This document shows positions 36,508 to 44,594 of a stretch of 64,000 bases of DNA, in pieces (within the stretch, counting starts at the first letter, position 1; every line of letters begins with the position of its first letter). The notes under the pieces are model-generated. The model made no database searches and was not told the origin of the DNA. It worked only from the letters and a program-made list of their open reading frames with translations. The position numbers were made by a program, and so were the translations under genes. The stretch covers positions 278,376-342,375 of the forward strand of contig NZ_AUGD01000010.1 of the NCBI RefSeq assembly GCF_000426845.1, written 5' to 3'. This DNA comes from Bradyrhizobium sp. in8p8 (lineage in GTDB: Bacteria; Pseudomonadota; Alphaproteobacteria; Rhizobiales; Xanthobacteraceae).

Positions 36508-37712
36508 TGCAGCAAGGCGAGACGCGGTCGCACGATCAGGGCTTGCCGGCAGCGCTCTACGTCATATCAGGCGCGAGCTTCGCCGCGGCACTCTCGGCTC
36601 GCGCGCTCGATCCGGTGCTGCCGCACGTCGCCGAGGATTTTGGCGTCAGCATCGCCACCGCTGCGGGCTTCGCCGCGGTGTTCGCTTTCACCTTCTCGAT
36701 CATCCAGCCGATCATCGGCGCCGCCGCCGACCTGTTCGGCAAGACGCGGCTGATGATCGGCTGCCTCGCGCTGCTTGGCCTCGCCAACATCCTGGGTGCG
36801 TTCTCGACCTCGTTTTCGGTCCTGTTTGCGACCCGCATCCTCGCCGGCATCGGTTCAGGCGGGGTTTTTCCGGTGGCGCTGAGTCTCACCAGCGATCTCG
36901 TCGGTCCCGACAAGCGCCAGGTCGCGATCAGCCGCACGCTTGCAGGCGCCATGACCGGAAATCTGCTCGGCGCCTCGGCCTCCGGCCTGATCGGCGATTT
37001 TCTCGGCTGGCGCGGCGTGCTGGCGGTGCTCGGTGCGATCGTGATCGTGGCGTCGATCGCGGTTGCCGCCGGCTTTCGAGGCGCCAAGGTCAAGCATCCG
37101 CCGAAGACGAGCCTGTCGGCGTTGAAGGCCGGCTATCGCACCATCTTCACCAACCCGAACGCCTATGTCTGCTACTCGGCGGTGTTCATCGAAGGCTGCT
37201 GCGTGCTGGGCCTGTTTCCCTACATTGCCTCGTTCCTGTTCGATCTCGGCCAGACCTCGCTGTCGATCGCCGGTATCGTCATCGCGGGCTTTGCGGTCGG
37301 CGGCCTGTTCTACACGCTGACGGTGTCGCGCCTGCTGCCGCGGCTCGGCGTGAAGGGCATGATGATCGCAGGCATGACGCTGGTCGCTTCGCAGCTCATC
37401 GCCGTCGCCTTCGGCCCGCGCTGGGAGGTGCAGGCGTTGAACCTCATCGTGATGGGATGGGGCTTCTACATCGCACACGGCTGTCTGCAGGTGTTCGCCA
37501 GCGAGCTTTCGGTCGAGGCGCGCGCCACCGCGCTGTCGCTGCATTCGTTCTTCTTCTTCATGGGGCAGACTGTGGGGCCGCTCGCCTATGGATTTGGACT
37601 CCAGCATGCCGGCAAGATGCCGACCCTGTTCACGAGCGCGTTGATCATGGCGGTACTGGGCTTGTTCTGCGCGCGGCTTCTCAAGCAGCGTGCCCCGGCG
37701 GATGCGCGCTAG
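36507..37712 (+). CDS. major facilitator superfamily transporter
   Basis: The 401-residue protein has about 12 hydrophobic segments and the MFS loop-2 signature in GAAADLFGKTRLMIG. FATRILAGIGSGGVFPVALSL and GWRGVLAVLGAIVIV are typical of drug/solute exporters of the DHA1 or sugar-efflux type. The substrate cannot be told. ATG overlaps the kdsA stop, so it is translated in coupling with kdsA. It converges on queF, whose stop is 42 bases away. Confidence 0.88.
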   Translation: MQQGETRSHDQGLPAALYVISGASFAAALSARALDPVLPHVAEDFGVSIATAAGFAAVFAFTFSIIQPIIGAAADLFGKTRLMIGCLALLGLANILGAFSTSFSVLFATRILAGIGSGGVFPVALSLTSDLVGPDKRQVAISRTLAGAMTGNLLGASASGLIGDFLGWRGVLAVLGAIVIVASIAVAAGFRGAKVKHPPKTSLSALKAGYRTIFTNPNAYVCYSAVFIEGCCVLGLFPYIASFLFDLGQTSLSIAGIVIAGFAVGGLFYTLTVSRLLPRLGVKGMMIAGMTLVASQLIAVAFGPRWEVQALNLIVMGWGFYIAHGCLQVFASELSVEARATALSLHSFFFFMGQTVGPLAYGFGLQHAGKMPTLFTSALIMAVLGLFCARLLKQRAPADAR

Positions 37713-37754
37713 ATAAGCCGTGGGTGCGAAATCACGGGCGCGGGGAAAAAGACT

Positions 37755-38243
37755 CTAGCCCCGCCCGCGATAGGGCGCGACGCCCTGCTCCGGCACCCAC
37801 AGGCCTTTCGGTATGCGGCCGGTCTGCCAGAACACGTCGATCGGGATGCCGCCGCGCGGATACCAATAGCCCCCGATGCGCAGCCATTTCGGCTTGATCT
37901 CGCTGGCGATGCGCTTGCCGATCATGACGGTGCAGTCCTCGTGGAAGGCGCCGTGGTTGCGGAAGCTCGCGATGTAGAGCTTGAGCGATTTCGACTCCAG
38001 CAGCCAGGCTCCCGGCGCGTAGTCGATCATCAGATGCGCGAAGTCCGGCTGGCCCGTGACCGGGCAGAGCGAGGTGAATTCCGGGACGGTGAAGCGCACC
38101 AGATAATCGGTGCCGCTTTGCGGATTGGGCACGCGGTCGAGCTGGGCCTTGTCCGGCGCATCCGGCCATGCCACGGCGTGGCCGAGCTGCAGGGCAGCCG
38201 GGTCCAGGCGTGGGGTCTTCGATTTGCTGGGCTTTTTCGACAT
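37755..38243 (-). CDS. queF: NADPH-dependent 7-cyano-7-deazaguanine (preQ0) reductase QueF
   Basis: QueF reduces preQ0 to preQ1 in queuosine tRNA modification. The 162-residue product is the short (unimodular) type: VPEFTSLCPVTGQPDF carries the Cys that forms the thioimide and the nearby Asp, SKSLKLYIASFRNHGAFHEDC is the NADPH-binding QueF motif, and VMIGKRI follows. A perfect hairpin directly adjoins the start codon (38244-38267). The gene opposes eno. No other queuosine genes are in the window. Confidence 0.95.
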   Translation of the reverse strand: MSKKPSKSKTPRLDPAALQLGHAVAWPDAPDKAQLDRVPNPQSGTDYLVRFTVPEFTSLCPVTGQPDFAHLMIDYAPGAWLLESKSLKLYIASFRNHGAFHEDCTVMIGKRIASEIKPKWLRIGGYWYPRGGIPIDVFWQTGRIPKGLWVPEQGVAPYRGRG

Positions 38244-38267
38244 GAGGGCCGCCTCCGAGCGGCCCTC
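38244..38267 (-). promoter_or_regulatory. hairpin immediately before the queF start codon
   Basis: GAGGGCCGC and GCGGCCCTC are perfect 9-base arms with a 6-base loop. On the minus strand the arm ends on the base before the queF ATG, and the GGAGG-like site is at the loop/stem edge, so ribosome access may be controlled. It does not match the known preQ1 riboswitch cores. Confidence 0.5.
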
Positions 38268-38370
38268 TTAGCCAATCATCCGGCGGCCGTCACCCGGCCT
38301 TTTCCGCTTCGATGCATTGCGGTAGAAGCACCGCCAACCGCCCCCTTTGTGTTCCCGAAAAGAGGCCCTC

Positions 38371-39654
38371 ATGACCGCCATCATCGACATCATCGGACGC
38401 GAAATTCTCGACAGCCGGGGCAATCCCACGGTCGAGGTCGATGTCGTGCTGGAGGACGGTGCGCTCGGTCGCGCGGCGGTACCGTCGGGCGCCTCCACCG
38501 GCGCCCATGAGGCCGTGGAACTGCGCGACGGCGACAAGGCGCGCTATCTCGGCAAGGGCGTGACCAAGGCGGTCGGCGCCGTCAACGGCGAGATCTTCGA
38601 GGCGCTGAGCGGTCTCGACGTCGAGCAGCAGGCCCAGATCGATCAGATCATGATCGACCTCGACGGCACGCCAAACAAAGGCCGGCTGGGCGCCAACGCC
38701 ATCCTCGGCGTCTCGCTCGCCTGCGCCAAGGCGGCCGCGAACTCGCTCGACATGCCCCTCTATCGCTATGTCGGCGGCACCTCGGCGCGGCTCCTGCCGG
38801 TGCCGATGATGAACATCATCAATGGCGGCGTGCATGCCGACAACCCGATCGACTTCCAGGAGTTCATGATCCTGCCGGTCGGAGCATCCTCATTTGCCGA
38901 GGGTCTGCGCTATGGTGCTGAAGTCTTCCACACCCTGAAGTCGGAGCTAAAGAAGGCCGGCCACAACACCAATGTCGGCGACGAGGGCGGCTTTGCCCCG
39001 AACCTGCCGTCGGCGGACGCCGCGCTCGACTTCGTCATGAACGCGATCGGCAAGGCCGGCTTCAAGGCGGGGACCGACATCATGCTCGGCCTCGACTGCG
39101 CCTCGACCGAGTTCTTCAAGGACGGAAAGTATGTCTATGAAGGCGAGGGCAAGAGCCGCTCGATCTCCGACCAGGCCAAGTATCTTGCAGACCTGGTCGC
39201 GCGCTATCCTATCGTGACCATCGAGGACGGCATGTCGGAAGACGACATGGAGGGCTGGAAGGAGCTCACCGACCTCATCGGCAAGAAGTGCCAGCTGGTC
39301 GGCGACGATCTGTTCGTCACCAACGTCAAGCGCCTTGCCGAGGGCATCAAGGCCGGCCGCGCCAACTCGATCCTGATCAAGGTCAACCAGATCGGCACGC
39401 TGACCGAGACGCTCGCTGCCGTCGAGATGGCCCACAAGGCCGGCTACACCTCGGTGATGTCGCACCGCTCCGGCGAGACCGAGGATTCCACCATTGCCGA
39501 CCTCGCGGTCGCCACCAATTGCGGCCAGATCAAGACCGGCTCCCTTGCACGTTCCGACCGCACCGCCAAATACAACCAGCTCCTGCGCATCGAGCAGCAG
39601 CTCGGCAAGCAGGCACTCTATGGCGGCAAGGCGGCACTGAAGGCGCTGGCATAA
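38371..39654 (+). CDS. eno: enolase
   Basis: Enolase converts 2-phosphoglycerate to PEP and in many bacteria joins the RNA degradosome. The 427-residue product has the N-terminal IIGREILDSRGNPTVEVDV, the metal site and catalytic residues in GGVHADNPIDFQEFM, GLDCASTEFF, TIEDGMSEDD and GDDLFVTN, and the signature SVMSHRSGETEDSTIADLAV. Start ATG follows AGAGG. It is divergent from queF. In relatives eno is followed closely by ftsB and the PDH genes; here 3 kb of oxidoreductase and hydrolase genes intervene. Confidence 0.98.
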   Translation: MTAIIDIIGREILDSRGNPTVEVDVVLEDGALGRAAVPSGASTGAHEAVELRDGDKARYLGKGVTKAVGAVNGEIFEALSGLDVEQQAQIDQIMIDLDGTPNKGRLGANAILGVSLACAKAAANSLDMPLYRYVGGTSARLLPVPMMNIINGGVHADNPIDFQEFMILPVGASSFAEGLRYGAEVFHTLKSELKKAGHNTNVGDEGGFAPNLPSADAALDFVMNAIGKAGFKAGTDIMLGLDCASTEFFKDGKYVYEGEGKSRSISDQAKYLADLVARYPIVTIEDGMSEDDMEGWKELTDLIGKKCQLVGDDLFVTNVKRLAEGIKAGRANSILIKVNQIGTLTETLAAVEMAHKAGYTSVMSHRSGETEDSTIADLAVATNCGQIKTGSLARSDRTAKYNQLLRIEQQLGKQALYGGKAALKALA

Positions 39655-39693
39655 GCCAGCGCTTCACGGAAACAACCACAGGGGAGGATCGAC

Positions 39694-40827
39694 ATGAGCG
39701 ACGGCACCACGGGACTGGAATTGCGTTCGCTGCTGAAGAAGAGCGGCGAGCTGGAATTGTCCCTCGTGAATGTCCCGACCCCGGAGCCGGCCGACGATGA
39801 AGTCGTGGTTCGCGTCGAGGCGACGCCAATCAACCCCTCCGATCTCGGCCTCCTGATCGGCCCGGCCGACATGTCCGCCGCCAAGGCGTCCGGCACCAAG
39901 GAGATGCCGGTCATCACCGCCAGGATGCCGGAGGGAGCGATGCGGATGATGGCGGCGAGGTTCGATCAGTCGCTACCGGTCGGCAACGAGGGCGCGGGCA
40001 CGGTGATCCGGACCGGCTCGTCGGACGCGGCCAAAGCGCTGATGGGCAAGACGGTGTCGATGATCGGCGGCGCGATGTACACGCAGTACCGCGTGCTCAA
40101 GGTCCGCGACGTCATGGAGCTGCCGGCGGGCACCACGGCCGCCGACGGTGCCTCCTGGTTCGTCAATCCGCTGACCGCGCTGGGCATGACCGAGACGATG
40201 CGGCGGGAGAACCACAAGGCGCTCGTGCACACGGCCGCCGCCTCCAATCTCGGCCAGATGCTCAACAAGATCTGCATCAGGGACGGCATTGGTCTCGTCA
40301 ACATCGTCAGGAGCAAGGAGCAGGCCGACATCCTGCACAAGATCGGTGCCAAACACGTCGTGGATTCCAGCGCACCGAGCTTCATGGACGATCTCACCAA
40401 CGCGCTGGTCGAGACCGGCGCGACGATCGCCTTCGACGCCATCGGCGGCGGCAAGCTGGCGGGCCAGATCCTCACGGCCATGGAGATCGCTGCCAACAAG
40501 ACGGCGAAGGAATACAGCCGCTACGGCTCCAACGTGTACAAGCAGGTCTACATCTATGGCAGCCTCGACCCGCGCCCGACCGAGCTGAACCGTTCCTTCG
40601 GCCTGAGCTGGGGCGTCGGCGGCTGGCTGCTCACCCCGTTCCTCCAGAAGATCGGTCCTGCCGAGATCGGCCGCCTGCGCCAGCGCGTGGCGTCCGAGCT
40701 CAAGACGACCTTCGCCAGCCACTACACCAAGGTGGTCTCGCTCCCCGAGGCGCTCGATCTCGCCAACATCGCGGTGTACGCCAAACGCGCCACCGGCGAA
40801 AAATTCCTCATCAACCCAAATAAATAA
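39694..40827 (+). CDS. zinc-independent medium-chain dehydrogenase/quinone-oxidoreductase-like protein
   Basis: The 377-residue protein has the MDR layout: a GroES-like N-terminal domain (about residues 10-140; VVVRVEATPINPSDL, GNEGAGTVIRTG) and a Rossmann domain (about 150-330). The coenzyme region is HTAAASNLGQMLNKI, replacing the usual GxGxxG. No Cys/His cluster for structural or catalytic zinc is visible. Similar proteins are annotated as NAD(P)H-quinone or alcohol dehydrogenases; substrate unknown. A GGGGAGG site precedes the ATG, 39 bases after eno, so co-transcription with eno is possible. Confidence 0.8.
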   Translation: MSDGTTGLELRSLLKKSGELELSLVNVPTPEPADDEVVVRVEATPINPSDLGLLIGPADMSAAKASGTKEMPVITARMPEGAMRMMAARFDQSLPVGNEGAGTVIRTGSSDAAKALMGKTVSMIGGAMYTQYRVLKVRDVMELPAGTTAADGASWFVNPLTALGMTETMRRENHKALVHTAAASNLGQMLNKICIRDGIGLVNIVRSKEQADILHKIGAKHVVDSSAPSFMDDLTNALVETGATIAFDAIGGGKLAGQILTAMEIAANKTAKEYSRYGSNVYKQVYIYGSLDPRPTELNRSFGLSWGVGGWLLTPFLQKIGPAEIGRLRQRVASELKTTFASHYTKVVSLPEALDLANIAVYAKRATGEKFLINPNK

Positions 40828-40944
40828 TCGTGGCGTGCGACGGCACGTCACCAAGGGAAGGTCTTGCCTTCTGAGCGAAGCGGGCGATTATTCCGCCGCC
40901 ATTTGAAGCGGAACAGCCGCTGGACGCTCAGAAGGGACATTTTC

Positions 40945-41943
40945 ATGATCGATCTCAATCGACGTCACCTGCTCGCTGGCGCTGCCGCCATGGGCGCAGC
41001 TGCCGCTACCGGGCTCCGGCCCATCGCCGCGAATGCCGCAGCGCCGCAGGTGGGGACGCAGGCGCCCGGCTTCTATCGCTACAAGGTCGGCAGCTTCGAG
41101 TGCACTTCGATCAACGATGGCGCGCGAACCTTCCCGATGCCGGACAAGTTCGTCGCCAACATTCCGAAGGAAGAGGCGCTGGCGGCGGGTGAGGCGGCCC
41201 ACATGCCAAAGGGCATGGTCACGGTGCCGTTCAATCCGCAGCTCATCAACACCGGCTCCAAGCTTGTGCTGATCGATACCGGCAACGGCATCGCGAACTT
41301 CGAAGCGAGCAAGGGCGCGGTCGGTCGCACGCTGCAAAACCTTCAGGCTGCCGGCGTCGACCCCAAGAACGTCGACGTTGTGCTGCTGTCGCACATGCAC
41401 GGCGACCACATCAACGGGATTCGCCTGGCCGATGGCGCGCTGGCCTTTCCGAATGCGGAGATCATGGTGCCTGGCAAGGAGTGGGAGTTCTGGACCAGCG
41501 AGGACAACGCCGCCAAGGCCGAGTCCAACGCCGCGTTGAAGAACAACTTTGCCAACGTGAAGAAGACCTTCGCCGGTCTCGAGTCCAAGGTCACGAGGTA
41601 CGACTGGGGCAAGGAGGTCGCGCCGGGCATCACCTCGATCGCGACGCCGGGCCATACGCCCGGCCACACCTCGTTCGCGGTTGCTTCTGGCGATGCCAAG
41701 GTACTGATCCAGTCCGACGTCACCAACATTCCGGAATTCTTCCTGCGCAATCCGGACTGGCACGTGATGTTCGACATGGATGCCGCGATGGCGCAGGCGA
41801 CGCGCCACAAGTTCTACGATATGGCGGCCGCGGAGAAGGCGACCGTGATCGGCTTCCACTTCACGTTCCCTTCGGTCGGTCACGTCGCGAAAGACGGTGC
41901 CAAGTATCGCTTGATCCCGTCAGCGTGGAATCCGACGATCTGA
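40945..41943 (+). CDS. Tat-exported metallo-beta-lactamase-fold hydrolase
   Basis: The 332-residue precursor has a twin-arginine-type leader (DLNRRHLLAGAAAMGAAAATG, cleavage near ANAA) and an MBL domain with the zinc motif LLSHMHGDHINGI, the following His in TPGHTPGHTSF, Asp in IQSDVTN and a final His in IGFHFTFPSVGH. This arrangement is typical of class B3/quinolone-lactonase-like or alkylsulfatase-like hydrolases in the periplasm; the substrate is unknown. A strong AGAAGGGA site supports ATG 40945. It stands between two oxidoreductase genes without overlap. Confidence 0.88.
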   Translation: MIDLNRRHLLAGAAAMGAAAATGLRPIAANAAAPQVGTQAPGFYRYKVGSFECTSINDGARTFPMPDKFVANIPKEEALAAGEAAHMPKGMVTVPFNPQLINTGSKLVLIDTGNGIANFEASKGAVGRTLQNLQAAGVDPKNVDVVLLSHMHGDHINGIRLADGALAFPNAEIMVPGKEWEFWTSEDNAAKAESNAALKNNFANVKKTFAGLESKVTRYDWGKEVAPGITSIATPGHTPGHTSFAVASGDAKVLIQSDVTNIPEFFLRNPDWHVMFDMDAAMAQATRHKFYDMAAAEKATVIGFHFTFPSVGHVAKDGAKYRLIPSAWNPTI

Positions 41944-42147
41944 GCCGGAGCTGCAGAGTTGCCGTGACATCAGGCCGCCACTTGGCGGCCTGATTGATTT
42001 GAGACGATCAATGTCGGCCTCCCATGACCGGCGACTTTCGCGAAACGTAGCGTTTCCAAATCGGGCCGGTTCATGCACTTGCATCCATCGGTCCGGTTGG
42101 CTTAAGTCCCCACCCGGCACTTTCGCTCAAGCCTTCAAGGACACCCA

Positions 42148-42699
42148 ATGGCCTACAACATCGTCACCATCGCCGGCAGCCTGCGCAAGGAGAGCTTCTC
42201 GCTCAAGATCGCCAATGCGCTCGCCAAGCTCGCGCCTGGCTCGCTCAGGCTCGAGGTGATCACGCCGGCGGGCATCTCGTTCTTCAACCAGGATCTCGAG
42301 GGCACGCCGCCCGCGGACTGGGTCGCCTTCCGCGAGAAGCTCCAGGGGTCGAACGGCATCCTGTTTGTCACGCCCGAATACAACCGCTCGATCCCGGGCG
42401 TCCTCAAGAATGCCATCGATGTCGCCTCGCGGCCGTATGGTAAGAGCTCGCTCCTCGGCAAACCGGTCGGCATCATCTCCAACTCGCCTGGGCTGCTTGG
42501 CGGCGTCAGCGCGGCCAAGCATCTGCAGAACGTGCTGCCGGGCATTTCCGGTCCCGTCCTCCAGCAGCCGGAAATCTACCTCAGTGGAGTCGGCGACGCT
42601 TTCGACGCAGATGGCAACCTGACCAAGGACTCGCTCAAGACGGTGCTGCAGCAGTACATCGACGCGTTCGCTGCGCACGTGGCGAAGCACCAAGGCTGA
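42148..42699 (+). CDS. NADPH-dependent FMN reductase (ChrR/YieF-like)
   Basis: The 183-residue flavodoxin-like protein opens with NIVTIAGSLRKESFSLKIANAL, the FMN phosphate loop, and has FVTPEYNRSIPGVLKNAIDVASRPYG (the signature of this reductase family) and KPVGIISNSPGLLGG. Members reduce quinones, chromate or azo dyes with NAD(P)H, protecting against oxidative stress. Ribosome site is weak. It lies about 200 bases after the Tat-exported hydrolase and just before a palindromic repeat. Confidence 0.92.
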   Translation: MAYNIVTIAGSLRKESFSLKIANALAKLAPGSLRLEVITPAGISFFNQDLEGTPPADWVAFREKLQGSNGILFVTPEYNRSIPGVLKNAIDVASRPYGKSSLLGKPVGIISNSPGLLGGVSAAKHLQNVLPGISGPVLQQPEIYLSGVGDAFDADGNLTKDSLKTVLQQYIDAFAAHVAKHQG

Positions 42700-42730
42700 G
42701 GCCAGATATCCCCGCGGGCACACCCCAGGT

Positions 42731-42834
42731 CCTCATCCTGAGGACACCGCGAAGCGGTCGTCTCGAAGGATGGCCGCGGGGACAGTCGGGCCTGCATGGT
42801 TCGAGACGGCGCTTCGCGCCTCCTCACCATGAGG
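42731..42834. repeat. pair of inverted palindromic repeat units (Bradyrhizobium REP-like)
   Basis: Unit 1 (42731-42772) reads CCTCATCCTGAGG, then ACCGCGAAGCGGT, then GTCTCGAAGGATG; unit 2 (42795-42834) is the same pattern inverted (CATGGTTCGAGAC, GGCGCTTCGCGCC, CCTCACCATGAGG). Each unit contains its own hairpin and the two can pair with each other. This is an intergenic element type I associate with bradyrhizobial genomes. Confidence 0.8.
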
Positions 42835-42862
42835 GTCTGGTGGGGCGGGGAGCTGCCTGCAA

Positions 42863-42878
42863 TTAGCGCTCTCTTAAC
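42863..42878 (+). promoter_or_regulatory. candidate CtrA box upstream of ftsB
   Basis: TTAG, seven bases, TTAAC. The consensus for the cell-cycle regulator CtrA is TTAA-N7-TTAAC, so one base differs. It lies 22 bases before the ftsB ATG. Confidence 0.4.
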
Positions 42879-42900
42879 CAACCTGTCCCATCTTCCCGGG

Positions 42901-43218
42901 ATGGTCTCGCGCGCCCGCCTGAAATCGATCCTGACCGGACTTGCCCTCTATGCGATGGCGGCGGCCATCGTCGGCTATTTCGGCGTCAATGCCTATACCG
43001 GCAAATACGGCCTCAACGCCCGCCAGGAGCTCGATCAGGAGATCATCGCGCTGACCAGCGAATTGGCCCAGCTCAAGCGTGAGCGCGCCAGGAGTGAACA
43101 TCGGGTATCGCTGCTGCGGTCCGAGAAGATCGACCCCGACATGCTGGATGAGCGGGCGCGCTACCAGCTCGATTATGTCAATCCGCGCGATCTCGTTCGG
43201 ATCATCCCGGCGAATTAG
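42901..43218 (+). CDS. ftsB: septum formation protein FtsB/DivIC
   Basis: FtsB is a bitopic divisome protein that bridges FtsQ and FtsL and helps activate septal wall synthesis. The 105-residue product has a membrane helix at about residues 9-29 (ILTGLALYAMAAAIVGYFGVNAY) and a coiled coil after it (LDQEIIALTSELAQLKRERARSEHRVSLL), ending ARYQLDYVNPRDLVRI, which is typical of alphaproteobacterial DivIC. ATG 42901 gives the short cytoplasmic tail expected; the frame is open further upstream through repeats. The eno...ftsB...pdhA order is common in rhizobia. Confidence 0.9.
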   Translation: MVSRARLKSILTGLALYAMAAAIVGYFGVNAYTGKYGLNARQELDQEIIALTSELAQLKRERARSEHRVSLLRSEKIDPDMLDERARYQLDYVNPRDLVRIIPAN

Positions 43219-43358
43219 CCATTCGCAGCTCTTCGAAAGCTGCTGCCGAAATCCGATGTACCTGTCTGAGTTCCGGCGAAAGTCGTAAGCCGGGAACCGG
43301 GTGACTGTCTTGACGGCAGCGCCGCAACGGCCCCATGGCTTTGTCGCGGTGCTCCAAG

Positions 43359-43372
43359 TTGACGCAGATCAA
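43359..43372 (+). promoter_or_regulatory. FixK/FNR-type box
   Basis: TTGACGCAGATCAA is a TTGA-N6-TCAA dyad, a clean match to the FNR/FixK consensus (TTGAY-N4-RTCAA). It is centred about 54 bases before the ATG at 43420, which suits class II activation of a start site near 43406. Confidence 0.65.
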
Positions 43373-43419
43373 ACAGGCCGCGCCGGCACGCTCTAAGCTT
43401 TCATCCGGAGGAAACAGTG

Positions 43420-44382
43420 ATGAATGGGTCAACGCCCCGGCATCACGCGGCCCGTATCGAGGCCGCCATCGCGTCAGGCCAGGCGGCTCGTTCCGCGCTG
43501 GTGGCGTCCTGGCGCCGTTCCTCCAGATTGCATCGTCTCGATCCCGGCGGCCGCACCGCACCGATGCGGCTGACCGAAGCCGAACTGCGCGAGGCGCGCG
43601 AGCGCATCGCGCCGCTTCTGGCCGCGGCGCAAGGCGCAATGGACCGGCTTTATCAGGCCGTCGGCGCCGCGGGGTGCTGCGTGTTGCTCGCCGACCGGGA
43701 GGGCGTGCCGGTCGATCGCCGCGGCATGGTGGCGGACGACGCGACCTTTCAGTCCTGGGGCCTCTGGACCGGTGCGCTCTGGAGCGAGGAGCACGAGGGC
43801 ACCAACGGCATCGGTACCTGCCTCGTCGAGCAGCGTCCGCTGACCATCGATCGCGATCAGCATTTCTTTGCCCGCAACACACTTTTGAGCTGCACCGCCG
43901 TTCCGATCTACGACCATGAGGCGGCGCTTGCGGGCGTGCTCGACGTATCCTCCTGCCGCGCAGATCGCACCGACGCCTTTGCCGGCCTGATTGCGCTTGC
44001 GACGGGCGAGGCGGCCAAGCGTATCGAGGCCGACCTGTTTCGAAAGGCCTTCGCCCATGCCCGTATCGTGCTGACGCAAGCTGCGGATGGAAGTTGCGGG
44101 GGCCTCATCGCCGTCGATGCGGACGATCTCGTGATCGGCGCAACCCGCTCTGCCCGGGTGGCGCTCGGACTGGCGCCCGGCCGGGCATTGCAGCCGGTGC
44201 CAGCCGCCGACCTTCTCGGCGACGATGCCGCGCGGGATCATCTCGCCGGCGGTCAGCGCGCGGTGTTGCAGCGAGCATTGCTCCGCGCCGGCGGCAACGT
44301 CTCGGCGGCCGCCAAGGCGCTCGGCATCAGCCGAGCCACGCTGCACCGGAAGCTCAAGCGGTTCAGGTTGAACGCGCATTGA
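43420..44382 (+). CDS. GAF-domain/Fis-type HTH regulator lacking the AAA+ domain
   Basis: The 320-residue protein resembles the ends of AcoR-type activators. An N-terminal helical part (SWRRSSRLHRLDPG), a GAF-like sensor (about residues 60-200; CVLLADREGVPVDRRG, EEHEGTNGIGTCLVEQRPLTI, SCTAVPIYDHEAALAGVLDVS) and a C-terminal Fis HTH (about 275-318; NVSAAAKALGISRATLHRKLKRF) are present, but the central sigma-54-interacting AAA+ domain with GAFTGA is absent. It therefore cannot activate sigma-54 promoters by the classical route. ATG 43420 follows GGAGGAA. It probably regulates the aldehyde dehydrogenase gene next to it, and is itself preceded by a FixK/FNR box. Confidence 0.88.
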   Translation: MNGSTPRHHAARIEAAIASGQAARSALVASWRRSSRLHRLDPGGRTAPMRLTEAELREARERIAPLLAAAQGAMDRLYQAVGAAGCCVLLADREGVPVDRRGMVADDATFQSWGLWTGALWSEEHEGTNGIGTCLVEQRPLTIDRDQHFFARNTLLSCTAVPIYDHEAALAGVLDVSSCRADRTDAFAGLIALATGEAAKRIEADLFRKAFAHARIVLTQAADGSCGGLIAVDADDLVIGATRSARVALGLAPGRALQPVPAADLLGDDAARDHLAGGQRAVLQRALLRAGGNVSAAAKALGISRATLHRKLKRFRLNAH

Positions 44383-44459
44383 GCCGCGCAATTTGCGCAC
44401 TCGCAACGACGACGGTGTGGAAGCTGCGTGCACGCAATCCCGCACTGCCTCGCCCGCGA

Positions 44460-44479
44460 CTGTCGCAGAACTGCGACAG
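44460..44479. promoter_or_regulatory. perfect dyad upstream of the aldehyde dehydrogenase gene
   Basis: CTGTCGCAG, AA, CTGCGACAG: perfect 9-base arms with a two-base centre, 115 bases before the ATG. Upstream sites bound by the Fis-type HTH of AcoR relatives are dyads of this kind with TGTC/GACA ends, so it is the likely target of the regulator encoded at 43420-44382. Confidence 0.6.
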
Positions 44480-44546
44480 GTCGGCCGCGCCATCGCTTTC
44501 CCACGGGCTGACAGGAAACACCTCCCGCGACATCGTCCGCGCAAGT

Positions 44547-44562
44547 CGCGCCAACGCGACGA
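44547..44562. promoter_or_regulatory. second dyad close to the aldehyde dehydrogenase start
   Basis: GTCGCG, CCAA, CGCGAC: 6-base arms sharing the TCGC core of the upstream dyad, 32 bases before the ATG. It may be a second, weaker site for the same regulator or a leader hairpin. Confidence 0.4.
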
Positions 44563-44594
44563 ATTGCGCAAACAGCAAACATCGGGAGTGATCA

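Noticed and set aside
38285..38303. GGCCG/CGGCC stem followed by TTTT as a terminator before eno
   Set aside because: The stem is only five base pairs and there is no upstream plus-strand transcript for it to end; a chance hairpin is likely.
44480..44594. Sigma-54 (-24/-12) promoter for the aldehyde dehydrogenase gene
   Set aside because: The only TTGC lies in AATTGCGC and the bases eleven upstream (AACGCG) do not match TGGCAC.
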